A stretch of 64,000 nucleotides of DNA. Origin: Nocardia terrae. Its GTDB lineage: Bacteria > Actinomycetota > Actinomycetes > Mycobacteriales > Mycobacteriaceae. Location of the stretch: assembly GCF_009760405.1 (NCBI RefSeq), contig NZ_WRPP01000002.1, positions 558,001-622,000 of the forward strand, in the 5' to 3' direction. Position 1 is the first letter of the stretch, and each line of letters begins with the position of its first letter. Positions 26,730 through 35,186 of this stretch are shown piece after piece. The notes under the pieces were generated by a model. That model was not told the origin of the DNA, ran no database searches, and was given only the letters and a program-made list of their open reading frames with translations. The position numbers and the translations under genes were made by a program.

Positions 26730-27635
26730 ATGACGACCCGGACCCTGCCGACATCGGCGATCTTCACCGCGGCCGCCGCGCTCACCCCGGCCGAGCCGAT
26801 GCACTTCGACCTCGCCTTCGACGCGACCACCCAGCCGTGCCCGTGGCCCAAGGCATACGGCGGCGACCTGGTCGCCCAGGCCGCGGTGGCGGCCATGCGG
26901 TCGGTGACCTACGGCAAGACGCTGGCCTCGATGCACAGCTACTTCCTGCGACCCGCCGACATCGGCGCCACCATCCGCTACGAGGTCGAGCTGCTGCGCG
27001 ACGGGCGCGGCTACAGCACGCGGCAGATCCGCGCGTATCAGAACGGGAAGCCGGTCTACGTGTGCCTGGCCAGCTTCGCCGCCGGTGAGCCGGGCGGACA
27101 CTTCCGCGCCGAACCCGACCGGATCTATCCGGAGCCCGAGGACCTGCCCAGCGCGGCGGAGTACCTCGCCGACCGCACCGGCGGGTCGATGACGGACGAG
27201 TCCAAGGCGTACTGGTCCGCGGGGCGCAGCTTCGACATGCGCCACGTGCCCGGCCCGGTGTACCTGAACATCGACGGCGATCCCGTACCGCACCAAGCGG
27301 TTTGGGTGAAACCCTTCGACGCGTTGCGCGCGGTCGACGGGCTGACCGAGGCCCAGCGCGACCTCGCGGCCCTGGCCTACGTCTGCGATTACACGATCCT
27401 CGAACCCGTCCTGCGCGTCCTGGGCAACCCCTGGGCCGAGCCCGGACTGGTCACGGCCAGCCTCGACCACGCCATGTGGTTCCACCGCCCGGTGGTCTTC
27501 GACGACTGGCTGCTCTACGCCCAAGAGGCGGCGGCAGCCGAGTCCGGGCGCGGTCTCGGCGTCGGGCGCTTCTTCACTCGCGACCGTCGTCACGTGGCGA
27601 CGGTGCTGCAAGAAGGCATGATTCGACCGGCCTGA
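26730..27635 (+). CDS. Acyl-CoA thioesterase II (TesB-like)
   Basis: A 301-residue double hot-dog TesB-type thioesterase. The N-terminal half has AYGGDLVAQAAVAAMRSV and SMHSYFLRPADIGATIRYEVELLRDGRGYSTRQI; the C-terminal half has SLDHAMWFHRPVVFDDWLLYAQE with the conserved Asp-His-x-x-W-F-H, then GRGLGVGRFFTRD. ATG 26730 is used; a TTG at 26718 would add four residues. Last enzyme of the aryl-CoA block and next to the PaaX regulator. It probably releases free acids or CoA when thioesters accumulate. Confidence 0.87.
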   Translation: MTTRTLPTSAIFTAAAALTPAEPMHFDLAFDATTQPCPWPKAYGGDLVAQAAVAAMRSVTYGKTLASMHSYFLRPADIGATIRYEVELLRDGRGYSTRQIRAYQNGKPVYVCLASFAAGEPGGHFRAEPDRIYPEPEDLPSAAEYLADRTGGSMTDESKAYWSAGRSFDMRHVPGPVYLNIDGDPVPHQAVWVKPFDALRAVDGLTEAQRDLAALAYVCDYTILEPVLRVLGNPWAEPGLVTASLDHAMWFHRPVVFDDWLLYAQEAAAAESGRGLGVGRFFTRDRRHVATVLQEGMIRPA

Positions 27636-27690
27636 CCCTGTTCCCGTCCGAATTTGGCTTCGCCGCCCGGAGGTCACGTATGGTGCGGAT

Positions 27691-28569
27691 ATGACGGCAG
27701 ATACTCCAGCGACTCCCGGCGGCCGGGACGCTCGCCTGGCGCACTTGATCGTCACGATCTTCGGGCTGTGCGCCCGCGCCGAGGGCAACTGGCTGCCGAC
27801 CGCGTCGGTGGTCGCCCTGATGGCCGATCTCGGCGCGGAACCGCAGGCGGTCCGATCCTCGATCTCGCGTCTCAAGCGGCGGGGAGTGCTGCTCAGCGCC
27901 CATCATCGCAAGACGTCCGGCTACTCCCTGTCCGAGCCGACGCTCGAAGCCCTCGCCGAGGGCGATGTCCGAATCTTCCAGCACGCCAGGGCATCCGAGG
28001 AGGACGGCTGGGTGCTGGTGGTGTTCTCGGTGCCGGAGACCGAGCGCGACAAGCGCTACGCGCTGCGGTCGAATCTGACCCGGCTCGGGTTCGGCACCGC
28101 CTCGCCGGGTGTCTGGATCGCACCCGGAACCCTCGCCCGCGAAGCCCGGCAGACCCTCGAGCGCCGCGGCCTGTCGGAATACGTGGACATCTTCACCGGC
28201 GACCACGTCGCCTTCGGTGATCTGCGCGCGAAGATCCCGCAATGGTGGAATCTGGACGAACTCACCGACCTCTACACCGATTTCCTCCAGCACTACCGGC
28301 CGATGCTCTATCGCGCCACCGTCGGCAAGCCGACCCCGCGGGAAGCCTTCGAGATCTACATCCCCATGCTCACCGAATGGCGGCGCCTGCCTTACCGCGA
28401 CCCGGGCTTGCCGCTGTCGCTGCTCCCGCGCGCCTGGAACGGCGAAGCGGCCGGGAAACTCTTCGAAGAGCTGAACGACATCCTGGCCCCGCTCGCCCAC
28501 AAGCACGCGCTCACGGTCATCCACGGTGATCGCACGCGTGGCGCAACGCCCCGCGAATCCACGCAGTGA
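27691..28569 (+). CDS. PaaX-family transcriptional regulator
   Basis: A 292-residue PaaX-type repressor. The N-terminal winged helix runs through ARLAHLIVTIFGLCARAEGNWLPTASVVALMADLG and VRSSISRLKRRGVLLS; the central part GWVLVVFSVPETERDKRYALRSNLTRLGFG is the characteristic PaaX effector/dimer domain. PaaX in E. coli responds to phenylacetyl-CoA, so an aryl-CoA effector made by the neighbouring ligase is reasonable. It lies 55 bp after the TesB-like gene, likely with its own promoter. Confidence 0.87.
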   Translation: MTADTPATPGGRDARLAHLIVTIFGLCARAEGNWLPTASVVALMADLGAEPQAVRSSISRLKRRGVLLSAHHRKTSGYSLSEPTLEALAEGDVRIFQHARASEEDGWVLVVFSVPETERDKRYALRSNLTRLGFGTASPGVWIAPGTLAREARQTLERRGLSEYVDIFTGDHVAFGDLRAKIPQWWNLDELTDLYTDFLQHYRPMLYRATVGKPTPREAFEIYIPMLTEWRRLPYRDPGLPLSLLPRAWNGEAAGKLFEELNDILAPLAHKHALTVIHGDRTRGATPRESTQ

Positions 28570-28635
28570 TCCTCGTAAGCCGATTCTGAAACTCGTCGGT
28601 CTCGCCGAATACCCCGACAGCGGAGTCGATCTCGG

Positions 28636-29061
28636 TCAGCGGCCGAGCCGGGTTCCGATGCGGGTGATCAGATCGGCGGTGCGGAAGGGTTTGGGGAGGT
28701 AGTCGCAGGCGCCCGCGGTCAGTGCCAGGTCGATGATGGCGGGCTCGGTTTCGGCGGTCACGATCATGACCGGGGCCGAGGAGGTTTGGCACAGTCGCAG
28801 GCAGACGTCGATGCCGGACAGGTCGGGGAGCAGGATGTCCAGCAGGATCAGGTCAGGATGCCACTGCGGGGTGAGGGTCAGGGCCTGGGCTCCCGAGCCG
28901 GCGTGCAGGGCGTCGTAGCCTGCGGCCGCCAGCACGAGCAGGGCCATCTCGGCGGTCGTCGCGTGTCGCTCGACGACGAGAACTCTGGAGGCCGGCGCGG
29001 GGTGGGACGGCGGGATCGGCGGCTGCGGAGCACGCGTGATCGAGAGCTGGTGAGTGTTCAT
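28636..29061 (-). CDS. Single-domain response regulator (receiver only)
   Basis: A 141-residue protein with a proline-rich leader (about 25 residues) and one receiver domain. The phospho-acceptor Asp is in PDLILLDILLPDLSG, Thr in MIVTAETE and the conserved Lys in YLPKPF. The usual acidic pair at the end of strand 1 (DD) is replaced by Glu-Arg in VLVVERHATT, so magnesium binding and phosphorylation may be altered. No output domain and no adjacent kinase on this strand; the nearest two-component pair is the rightward one at 29522. Confidence 0.8.
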   Translation of the reverse strand: MNTHQLSITRAPQPPIPPSHPAPASRVLVVERHATTAEMALLVLAAAGYDALHAGSGAQALTLTPQWHPDLILLDILLPDLSGIDVCLRLCQTSSAPVMIVTAETEPAIIDLALTAGACDYLPKPFRTADLITRIGTRLGR

Positions 29062-29521
29062 GGGTTACCCCTATCGACCGGATCCCCCGACCCGTGGTGT
29101 CGTCCCGGTTTCAGCGTCCTCCCGCAGGTCAACCAAAGGACCGACTGGTTGGTGCGCTTGGACCGGGCCCCGAGGCTAAACCCGACAGCAATCACTCGGC
29201 AATTGAAATGGAAGAATTCTCCGAATACGTCGGCCACTGTTCACCGGCCGGAGACCGTTCCGAGACCTCAGGGTCTGGACGTGACCACATCGCGATCAGC
29301 CGACCGTCACCGAGAACCCGGCCGATGCCGCCCTGCTTCAACCTGAAGAGCAGCCGGTGGAGGGTGTGGTTTCCGCCGACTGGCGGGTAGTTCCGGGATC
29401 GGGGGAAATCTACCGTCGTGACGTGGAGGCGTCCGAGCGTATTTCTGTCGACCCGGTAGCGTCGTGTCCGGCCGGGCACACGACGAGCAAATCGGGATAT
29501 GACAGTGAAGCGGGTCTTTTC
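29062..29521. other. Divergent intergenic region between two response-regulator genes
   Basis: About 460 bp without a supported gene. It must contain the promoters of both flanking regulators. A rightward frame from 29357 runs into the next gene but its translation before 29522 shows no domain. No clear operator was found. Confidence 0.45.
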
Positions 29522-30190
29522 GTGATTCGAGTGGTCATCGTCGACGACGAGGCGTTGGTGCGGTCCGGGTTCGAATTGATCCTGGGGACAGCGCCCGACG
29601 TCGATGTGGTGGGGACGAGTTCCGGTGGGGGTGCGGCCGCACTGATCGCCGAGCGGCTGCCGGATGTGGTGTTGCTGGATATCCGTATGCCCGATGTGGA
29701 CGGTCTCACCGTGCTGCGGCAGATTCGGGCGATGGCCGAGCCGCCGGTGGTCGCGATGCTGACCACCTTCGATACCGACGAATATGTCGTCACGGCGCTG
29801 CGTTCCGGGGCTGCGGGCTTCCTGCTCAAGGACACCGAACCCGAACAGCTGGCGCAACTGGTGCGCACGCTGGCCGCGGGGGGAGTGGTGTTGTCGCCGA
29901 AGGCGGCCACGTCGCTGCTGCACGCGGACAACGAATTGGGCCGGATGGCGGCCACCGATGCCGAGGTGGCGCGGGTGCGTGCGTTGACCGAGCGGGAACG
30001 CGACGTGCTCGTACCGCTGGCCGAGGGACTGTCCAACGCCGAAATCGGTCAGCGCCTGTTCCTCAGCGTCGGAACCGTCAAGGACCATGTCAGCGCGATC
30101 CTGACCAAGCTGCGCGTGGGCAGCCGGGTGCAGGCCGCGTTGGTGGCCCAGCGTGCCGGGCTGCTCGCCGAGCGGAACCGGGATCGATGA
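29522..30190 (+). CDS. NarL/LuxR-type response regulator
   Basis: A 222-residue response regulator. Receiver: VIRVVIVDDEALVRSGFELIL (acidic pair), VVLLDIRMPDVDGL (phospho-Asp), MLTTF and FLLKDTEPEQL (Lys). Output: a LuxR helix-turn-helix, LTERERDVLVPLAEGLSNAEIGQRLFLSVGTVKDHVSAILTKLRVGSR. GTG 29522 is the only sensible start because it directly precedes strand 1. Its stop overlaps the kinase start (ATGA at 30187), so regulator and kinase are translationally coupled. Confidence 0.92.
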   Translation: MIRVVIVDDEALVRSGFELILGTAPDVDVVGTSSGGGAAALIAERLPDVVLLDIRMPDVDGLTVLRQIRAMAEPPVVAMLTTFDTDEYVVTALRSGAAGFLLKDTEPEQLAQLVRTLAAGGVVLSPKAATSLLHADNELGRMAATDAEVARVRALTERERDVLVPLAEGLSNAEIGQRLFLSVGTVKDHVSAILTKLRVGSRVQAALVAQRAGLLAERNRDR

Positions 30191-31278
30191 CCTCGCTGCG
30201 CCCGCCGCCGTGGGTGATCGACGTGGCGTTCGTGGTGCTCGCGGCGCTGGATGCCTGGCTCGCGAGTTATCCCACGGAGACCGAAGACGTGGTCATGGCC
30301 GTGATCGCCTGTGCCGCACTGTTTTTCCGGCGCAGGTGGCCCCTGGCGGTGTTCGTCCTGACCTTGCCGGCGGCGGCGCTCACCGATTTGGTGGTCGCGC
30401 CCGCAGTCGCCCTCTACACGGTGGCCAAGCTCTCCGCGGATCGCAGGGTGCCGGTGGTGTGCGCCATCGTGACTGCCGTGTCCGCGGCGATCACGTTTCC
30501 GTTCATGGAGCAGGTTTCGCGCGCCGACGCGGTGGTGTCGGGCGCGTATGTGGTGGCGTGGGCCGCCGCGCCGGTGCTGTTCGGTCAATTGGTGCGTGCC
30601 CGTGACGAACTCGCGCAGCGGCTGGTCGAGATCGAGCAGGCGCGTGATCACGAACGGCGACTGCACGCGCAGGCGGTGCTGGCGCGCGAACGCGCGCAGA
30701 TCGGGCGGGAGATGCACGATGTGGTCTCCCATCAGGTCAGTCTGATCGCGGTGCGGGCCGGAGCGTTGATGGTCGCGGCGCCCGACACCGATACGAAGGA
30801 AGCGGCCCGCACGATCCGGGGATTGAGCGTCACCACCCTGGAGGAGCTGCGGCACCTGGTGACCCTGTTGCGGGCATCCGGCGGCCGCAGCACCGAACTC
30901 ACGCCCCAACCGACCCTGGCCGACCTGCGCGCCCTCGTCGATTCGAGCGGTATCGCGGTGGAACTCGACGGCAGCCTGCCCGCCGATATCACCGGCGCGG
31001 CCCAGCGCGCGATCTACCGGACGGTCCAGGAAGCCCTGACCAACGTCCGCAAGCATGCTCCGGGAGCCACGGCCGATATCCGCCTGTGGTCCACCGCCCA
31101 GACTCTGGGTGTGAGCATCACGAATACGCCATCCACTCGGAGCGCGCTTCCGCTGCCCGGGTCGGGACATGGTCTGGTCGGGCTGGCCGAGCGAGCGGAA
31201 CTGTTGCAGGGCCAGTTGCTCAGCGGTCGCACCGCCGACGGTGGATTCCGGGTCGAGCTGCGGGTGCCGCGGTCCTGA
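30187..31278 (+). CDS. Two-component sensor histidine kinase (HisKA_3 type)
   Basis: A 363-residue kinase with four to five hydrophobic segments in residues 10-140 and no large extracytoplasmic sensor. A coiled region (ARDELAQRLVEIEQARDHERRLHAQAVLARER) leads to the phospho-His motif AQIGREMHDVVSHQVSLIA (His in REMHD). The ATPase part includes AIYRTVQEALTNVRKHAPGA (N box) and GSGHGLVGLAERAELL (G box). Such kinases in actinobacteria usually respond to envelope stress, and the adjacent ABC exporter is a possible target. Confidence 0.92.
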   Translation: MTSLRPPPWVIDVAFVVLAALDAWLASYPTETEDVVMAVIACAALFFRRRWPLAVFVLTLPAAALTDLVVAPAVALYTVAKLSADRRVPVVCAIVTAVSAAITFPFMEQVSRADAVVSGAYVVAWAAAPVLFGQLVRARDELAQRLVEIEQARDHERRLHAQAVLARERAQIGREMHDVVSHQVSLIAVRAGALMVAAPDTDTKEAARTIRGLSVTTLEELRHLVTLLRASGGRSTELTPQPTLADLRALVDSSGIAVELDGSLPADITGAAQRAIYRTVQEALTNVRKHAPGATADIRLWSTAQTLGVSITNTPSTRSALPLPGSGHGLVGLAERAELLQGQLLSGRTADGGFRVELRVPRS

Positions 31279-31460
31279 ATTCCGGCGGCTCCCGTTCCCG
31301 CCATCGAGCGGGGTTCGACCAGCCACTCGGCGGATGTCCCCGGCGGCGGTGACCGCGCAGAATTCTCGATGAGGATCGATCGAGGAGATTCGAATCCATC
31401 ACGGGCGCAACGAATCCACCGGGCGATGCCACCCACGAAGGGAAGGCTCCTCATCGGTCC
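31279..31460. other. Spacer after the two-component operon
   Basis: No gene recognised. The region runs from the kinase stop to the tandem hairpins at 31461. Confidence 0.5.
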
Positions 31461-31514
31461 GGAATGCCACCGCTATCAGGTGCGGTGACATTCCGCGTCC
31501 CCGCACGGGGACGC
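31461..31514 (+). terminator. Two back-to-back hairpins
   Basis: Hairpin 1: GGAATG-C-CACCGC (31461-31473) pairs with GCGGTG-A-CATTCC (31482-31494), one mismatch and an 8-nt loop. Hairpin 2 follows without a gap: GCGTCCCCG (31495-31503) with CGGGGACGC (31506-31514). No T-run. Together they form a strong structured block, probably terminating the two-component transcript or insulating the ABC gene. Confidence 0.6.
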
Positions 31515-31686
31515 CCAAGTCGACGGGCACTCGCGGACGTCCCCTCACCGCGGGTGCCCGTCACGACCCGGCCACACCGGCCGGATGGCGGGGTGTCCCC
31601 CTCGAACGGCTGGAGCCTGCCCTCCGGGTGGCTGCGTATTCGCTGTGAGCGTGGGAAATACCGATTTCGTCATTACCGTCGGGGGA

Positions 31687-33441
31687 ATGAGGAATTCGCC
31701 GCCGCGTTTCGCGCGGCTTCGGCTGCTGTGGTCGTTCGTCGCGCCGCATCGTCGCGTGCTCGGAATCGGTGTGGTGCTCGGATTGCTGAGTGCCGCAGCG
31801 GGTCTGGCCACGCCCATGATCACCAAGTGGGTGCTCGACGCGATCGGGTCCGGTGCGTCCATGTCGGCCCCGGTGGCGACGTTGCTCGCGCTGACGATCT
31901 TCAGCGCCTCGGTACTGTGCCTGGAATGGATCCTGCTCGGGACCGTGGGGGAGCGGGTCGTGCTGACCGCCCGGAAATCGCTGGTGCGCAGATACTTTCA
32001 GGCCACGATACCGTCGTTGCGCTCCCGTCCGGTGGGTGAGCTGGTCACCCGGGTCACCTCCGACACGGTGTTGTTGCACGAGGCCGCCTCCTCGAGTCTG
32101 ATCGGGTTGATCAACGGCGTGGTCATGGTGGTCGGCACTCTGGTGTTGATGGCGGTGCTCGATGCGGCCTTGTTCGGCGCCACGGTCGCGGCGGTCGCCG
32201 TCGTGGGTGTGCTGTTCTTGGCGACGATGCCGGGGGTGGCCGCCGAACGTCAGCGTGCGCAGCAGCGGCTCGGATCGGTCGGCGGGGCCCTGGAAGGGGC
32301 GCTGCACGCGATCCGCACGGTCAAGGCCGGTCGCGCCGAACAGCGCCAGGCCGATCGCATCCTCGCCGACGCCGAGGCTTCGACCGGGCACGCGATCCGG
32401 GCGGTCCGCCGTGAGGCCGTCGCGTTCGGAATCACCTGGGCGGGTGTGGATGCCGCGATCGTGGCGATCCTCGCACTGGGCGCCTGGCGGGTCGGTCACG
32501 GTTCGCTGGCGCTGTCGAGCCTGATCGCATTCCTGCTCTACGCCTTCGCGTTGATCGAGCCGGTCACCGGGCTCGGCCAGCACGTGCTGACCCTGCAGCG
32601 CGGGATTGCCGCGGCCGGGCGCATCCGGGAGGTCGAGCGGCTCGAGCTCGAAACCGCCTCCGTGGCGGTCGAACCCGATCCGGTGAGTGCCGCCGCCGCG
32701 CCGATCCTGGAAATGCGTGGCGTCACAGCCGATTACGGCAACGGCGGTCCCGCGGTGCGTGAGATCGACCTGGTGATCCCCCGTCGTGGCCATGTCGCGA
32801 TCGTGGGACCGTCCGGTTCCGGCAAGACCACCTTGCTGTCGCTGATCCTGCGCTTCCTCGAACCATGCCAGGGCACACTGCATCTGGACGGGCGGCCCTA
32901 CCCCGACCTCGGCTACGGCGGCGTGCGCCGACGGCTGGCCTACGTGGAACAGGACACCCCGGTGGTTCCGGGAACCATCCGCGAGAACCTGCTCTTCTCG
33001 CGCCCCGGCGCCTCGGAAGAGCAACTGGCGGAGGTGATTCGCGCGACGATGCTCGAGGACGTGGTCGCCGCCCAGGAACACGGTCTGGACACCCCGTTGA
33101 GCTCGTCGTCGATCTCGAGCGGCCAACGGCAGCGCATCGCGGTCGCCCGCGCGCTGCTCGCCGCGCCGGATGTCCTGCTGCTCGATGAGGCGACCGCGCA
33201 CGCGGATGCCCTCACCGAGAACGCCATCCACGACTGCGTGCGAGCGCGGGCCCGGGACGGCGCGGTCATCACCGTCGCCCATCGGCTCTCGACCGTCGTC
33301 GACGCCGATCGGATCGTCGTGCTCGAGGACGGTCGTATCCGTGCACAGGGCACGCATTCGGAATTGCTGGAAGGCGACGAGCTGTACCGGGAACTGGTGA
33401 GCGCCTTGCGGATCGAGGAAGGGGGCGTCGTGTCGCGCTGA
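31687..33441 (+). CDS. ABC exporter half-transporter (TMD-NBD fusion)
   Basis: A 584-residue half-transporter. Residues about 15-310 hold six membrane helices of the exporter type; residues about 350-570 are the ATPase: GPSGSGKTTLLS (Walker A), VEQDTPVVPGTIRENLLF (Q loop), VLLLDEATAH (Walker B) and TVAHRLST (H loop). The signature, normally LSGGQ, reads SISSGQRQR, so its first glycine is Ser. Start is uncertain: ATG 31687 fits the distance to helix 1 but its G-run is almost adjacent; GTG 31645 is the alternative. Functions as a homodimer or with an unlinked partner. Substrate unknown. Confidence 0.85.
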   Translation: MRNSPPRFARLRLLWSFVAPHRRVLGIGVVLGLLSAAAGLATPMITKWVLDAIGSGASMSAPVATLLALTIFSASVLCLEWILLGTVGERVVLTARKSLVRRYFQATIPSLRSRPVGELVTRVTSDTVLLHEAASSSLIGLINGVVMVVGTLVLMAVLDAALFGATVAAVAVVGVLFLATMPGVAAERQRAQQRLGSVGGALEGALHAIRTVKAGRAEQRQADRILADAEASTGHAIRAVRREAVAFGITWAGVDAAIVAILALGAWRVGHGSLALSSLIAFLLYAFALIEPVTGLGQHVLTLQRGIAAAGRIREVERLELETASVAVEPDPVSAAAAPILEMRGVTADYGNGGPAVREIDLVIPRRGHVAIVGPSGSGKTTLLSLILRFLEPCQGTLHLDGRPYPDLGYGGVRRRLAYVEQDTPVVPGTIRENLLFSRPGASEEQLAEVIRATMLEDVVAAQEHGLDTPLSSSSISSGQRQRIAVARALLAAPDVLLLDEATAHADALTENAIHDCVRARARDGAVITVAHRLSTVVDADRIVVLEDGRIRAQGTHSELLEGDELYRELVSALRIEEGGVVSR

Positions 33442-33453
33442 TCGGGATCAGCG
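33436..33453 (+). terminator. Perfect hairpin overlapping the ABC gene stop
   Basis: CGCTGATC (33436-33443) and GATCAGCG (33446-33453) form an 8-bp stem with a two-base loop that includes the stop codon region. It lies between convergent genes (ABC exporter and MspA porin) and may stop transcription from the left. No T-run. Confidence 0.4.
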
Positions 33454-33544
33454 GCGAGCATCCGTGCGAGGGAGGAGGATCACGGATACTCGCCGCCGCC
33501 GGTGGCTGCGCTGGGCCACCGGGTCGGTCACCGCCGGATTCGTC

Positions 33545-34210
33545 TCAGCCGATGCTGAACGGCTGACCCCACAGGGTCACCACGGAATTGACGGTGGCGG
33601 TCGAGACCTTCACCCGGACGAAGGCGCGGGCCTGGGCGTACCCGGCGCAGCCGCTGACCCCGAGGGTGGAGTCGGCCCAGGTGACGCTGCCGTGCGTACC
33701 GCTGAACTTGTTGCGGGTGTTGTGCGAATCCTTGCCGAAGTCGTCGGCTTCCTCGAGATCGAGCAGATACATGGCCCTGGCCTGCCCCGGGCCGAGGGAC
33801 AGGGTGCCCCCGGCCCGGCCCCCGACATTGGGCTTCTTGCCCTCCCAGTCGCTCGAGGCGTCGACGCCGCCGTTCACGCCGCCGCCGTTGAGGGTGACCT
33901 GGCAGCCGACGACGTATCCGGGATAGATCTTGCCGCCGTTGGCATTCGGGCCCGACAGCTCGACCTGCGCCGAGGCCGAGACCCAGGCGTTGCGGTGCAC
34001 CGGGGTGGCGCCCATGGACGGGCTGATGGTGGCGGACTCGCCCGCCAGGCGGACGGTGACCACGGTGCCGTCGGAGAGGGTCTGGGTGATGTCGCCGCCG
34101 GGCAGCGGCACGAAGGTGTCGGCGTGGGCGGGGGCCGCGGAGCACAGCCCCAGCGTCGCGGTCGCCGCGAGGCCGGTGGCCAGGCCCGCGACAGTGCTGC
34201 GTTTGATCAT
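33545..34210 (-). CDS. MspA-family outer-membrane porin
   Basis: A 221-residue exported protein with a signal peptide (MIKRSTVAGLATGLAATATLG...SAAPAHA, cleavage after AHA near residue 30). The mature part matches MspA: DTFVPLPGGDITQTLSDGTVVTVRLAGES, YVVGCQVTLNGGG and the C-terminal VSGCAGYAQARAFVRVKV...TLWGQPFSIG. MspA forms octameric goblet-shaped channels through the mycolic-acid outer membrane. It is the second of two tandem copies, 63 bp after the first. Its presence is the best evidence for a mycolate-bearing host. Confidence 0.93.
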   Translation of the reverse strand: MIKRSTVAGLATGLAATATLGLCSAAPAHADTFVPLPGGDITQTLSDGTVVTVRLAGESATISPSMGATPVHRNAWVSASAQVELSGPNANGGKIYPGYVVGCQVTLNGGGVNGGVDASSDWEGKKPNVGGRAGGTLSLGPGQARAMYLLDLEEADDFGKDSHNTRNKFSGTHGSVTWADSTLGVSGCAGYAQARAFVRVKVSTATVNSVVTLWGQPFSIG

Positions 34211-34273
34211 CGGAACTTCCCTGGGTTTGCGAACGATATTGCGCGAGTGGGTGATCGGAGAACGACCGGCGGT

Positions 34274-34942
34274 TCAGCCGATGCTGAACGGCTGCCCGTA
34301 GAGGGTGGTCTTGGAGTAGTCGTTGCCGACGATCTCGACCACGGCGTACGAGCGTGCCTGCGCATAACCCGCGCAGCCCTGGACCTGCAGCTCGGCATCG
34401 CGGTACTGGATCGAGTACGCGCCCGGTTTCGAGATGTCCTTACCCTCGATGCCGACGAAGCCCACCTGCCCGGGCCCGAGTTTGATGCCGAGGGAGCCGC
34501 CGACCCCCGCGCTGTTGAGGCTGACATTGCCCGAGACACCGGCGGAGATCGCGTCCTCGCCGATGCTGACCTGGCAGCCGACGATATAGCCGGCGCTGAT
34601 GCGCGAAACGCCGTGCGTGGAGGAGTTGTTGGAGCCGGGGGCGTTGCGGGGACCGTTGTTCGGTCCGGGCGTGCCCGCCGGGGTCGCCGTGACCTCCGCG
34701 GTCACGGTCGCCGACAACCAGGCCACCCGCCCGGCGCCGTTCGCCGCGAGCGACGGCGAGACCACCGCGTGCTCACCGCTACGGGTGAGCTTCACACCGG
34801 GGCCGAGCCGTTCCCCGTCCGGCAGCGACACGAACGCGTCGGCCTGCGCCGCACCGGCGGACGACAGACCCATTGCCACGGCGGCCGCGGCAGTGAGCCC
34901 GGCAGCTCGCAGACCGCGGTTGCCCGCACGAAAACTATTCAT
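34274..34942 (-). CDS. MspA-family outer-membrane porin (paralogue)
   Basis: A 222-residue paralogue of the neighbouring porin with its own signal peptide (ending GAAQA) and the same landmarks: DAFVSLPDGERLGPGVKLTRSGE, YIVGCQVSIGEDA and VQGCAGYAQARSYAVVEI...TLYGQPFSIG. It differs by a Pro/Asn-rich insert around residues 95-115 (TPAGTPGPNNGPRNAPGSNN), in the region preceding the YIVGCQV strand. ATG 34942 is favoured since GAGGG lies about 7 bases upstream; an in-frame ATG at 34954 would add four residues. The two genes are probably co-transcribed. Confidence 0.92.
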   Translation of the reverse strand: MNSFRAGNRGLRAAGLTAAAAVAMGLSSAGAAQADAFVSLPDGERLGPGVKLTRSGEHAVVSPSLAANGAGRVAWLSATVTAEVTATPAGTPGPNNGPRNAPGSNNSSTHGVSRISAGYIVGCQVSIGEDAISAGVSGNVSLNSAGVGGSLGIKLGPGQVGFVGIEGKDISKPGAYSIQYRDAELQVQGCAGYAQARSYAVVEIVGNDYSKTTLYGQPFSIG

Positions 34943-35186
34943 TTCTACCCTCATCGAGATGCTGAGACGGTGCGACGACTGCGCACCGGGGACGAATCAC
35001 CGCCCGTCAAAGGTGTTGTCGGAGCTGTGATTCGCTGCGAGCGTAGGTCCGCTCTCAGCGGAACGGATATCCGCCGAGCGGCCGGAACAATCCGTCTTTC
35101 GGCGGATTTCACCGCGGCTGGAAGGTAGGGATGGACCGGCCGGACGCCGGATACCCGAGAGGGGATCCCCTGGCGACGCTGAACGG

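Noticed and set aside
33464..35128. 554-codon rightward frame across both MspA genes
   Set aside because: Gly/Arg/Asp-rich antisense of two clear porins with signal peptides.
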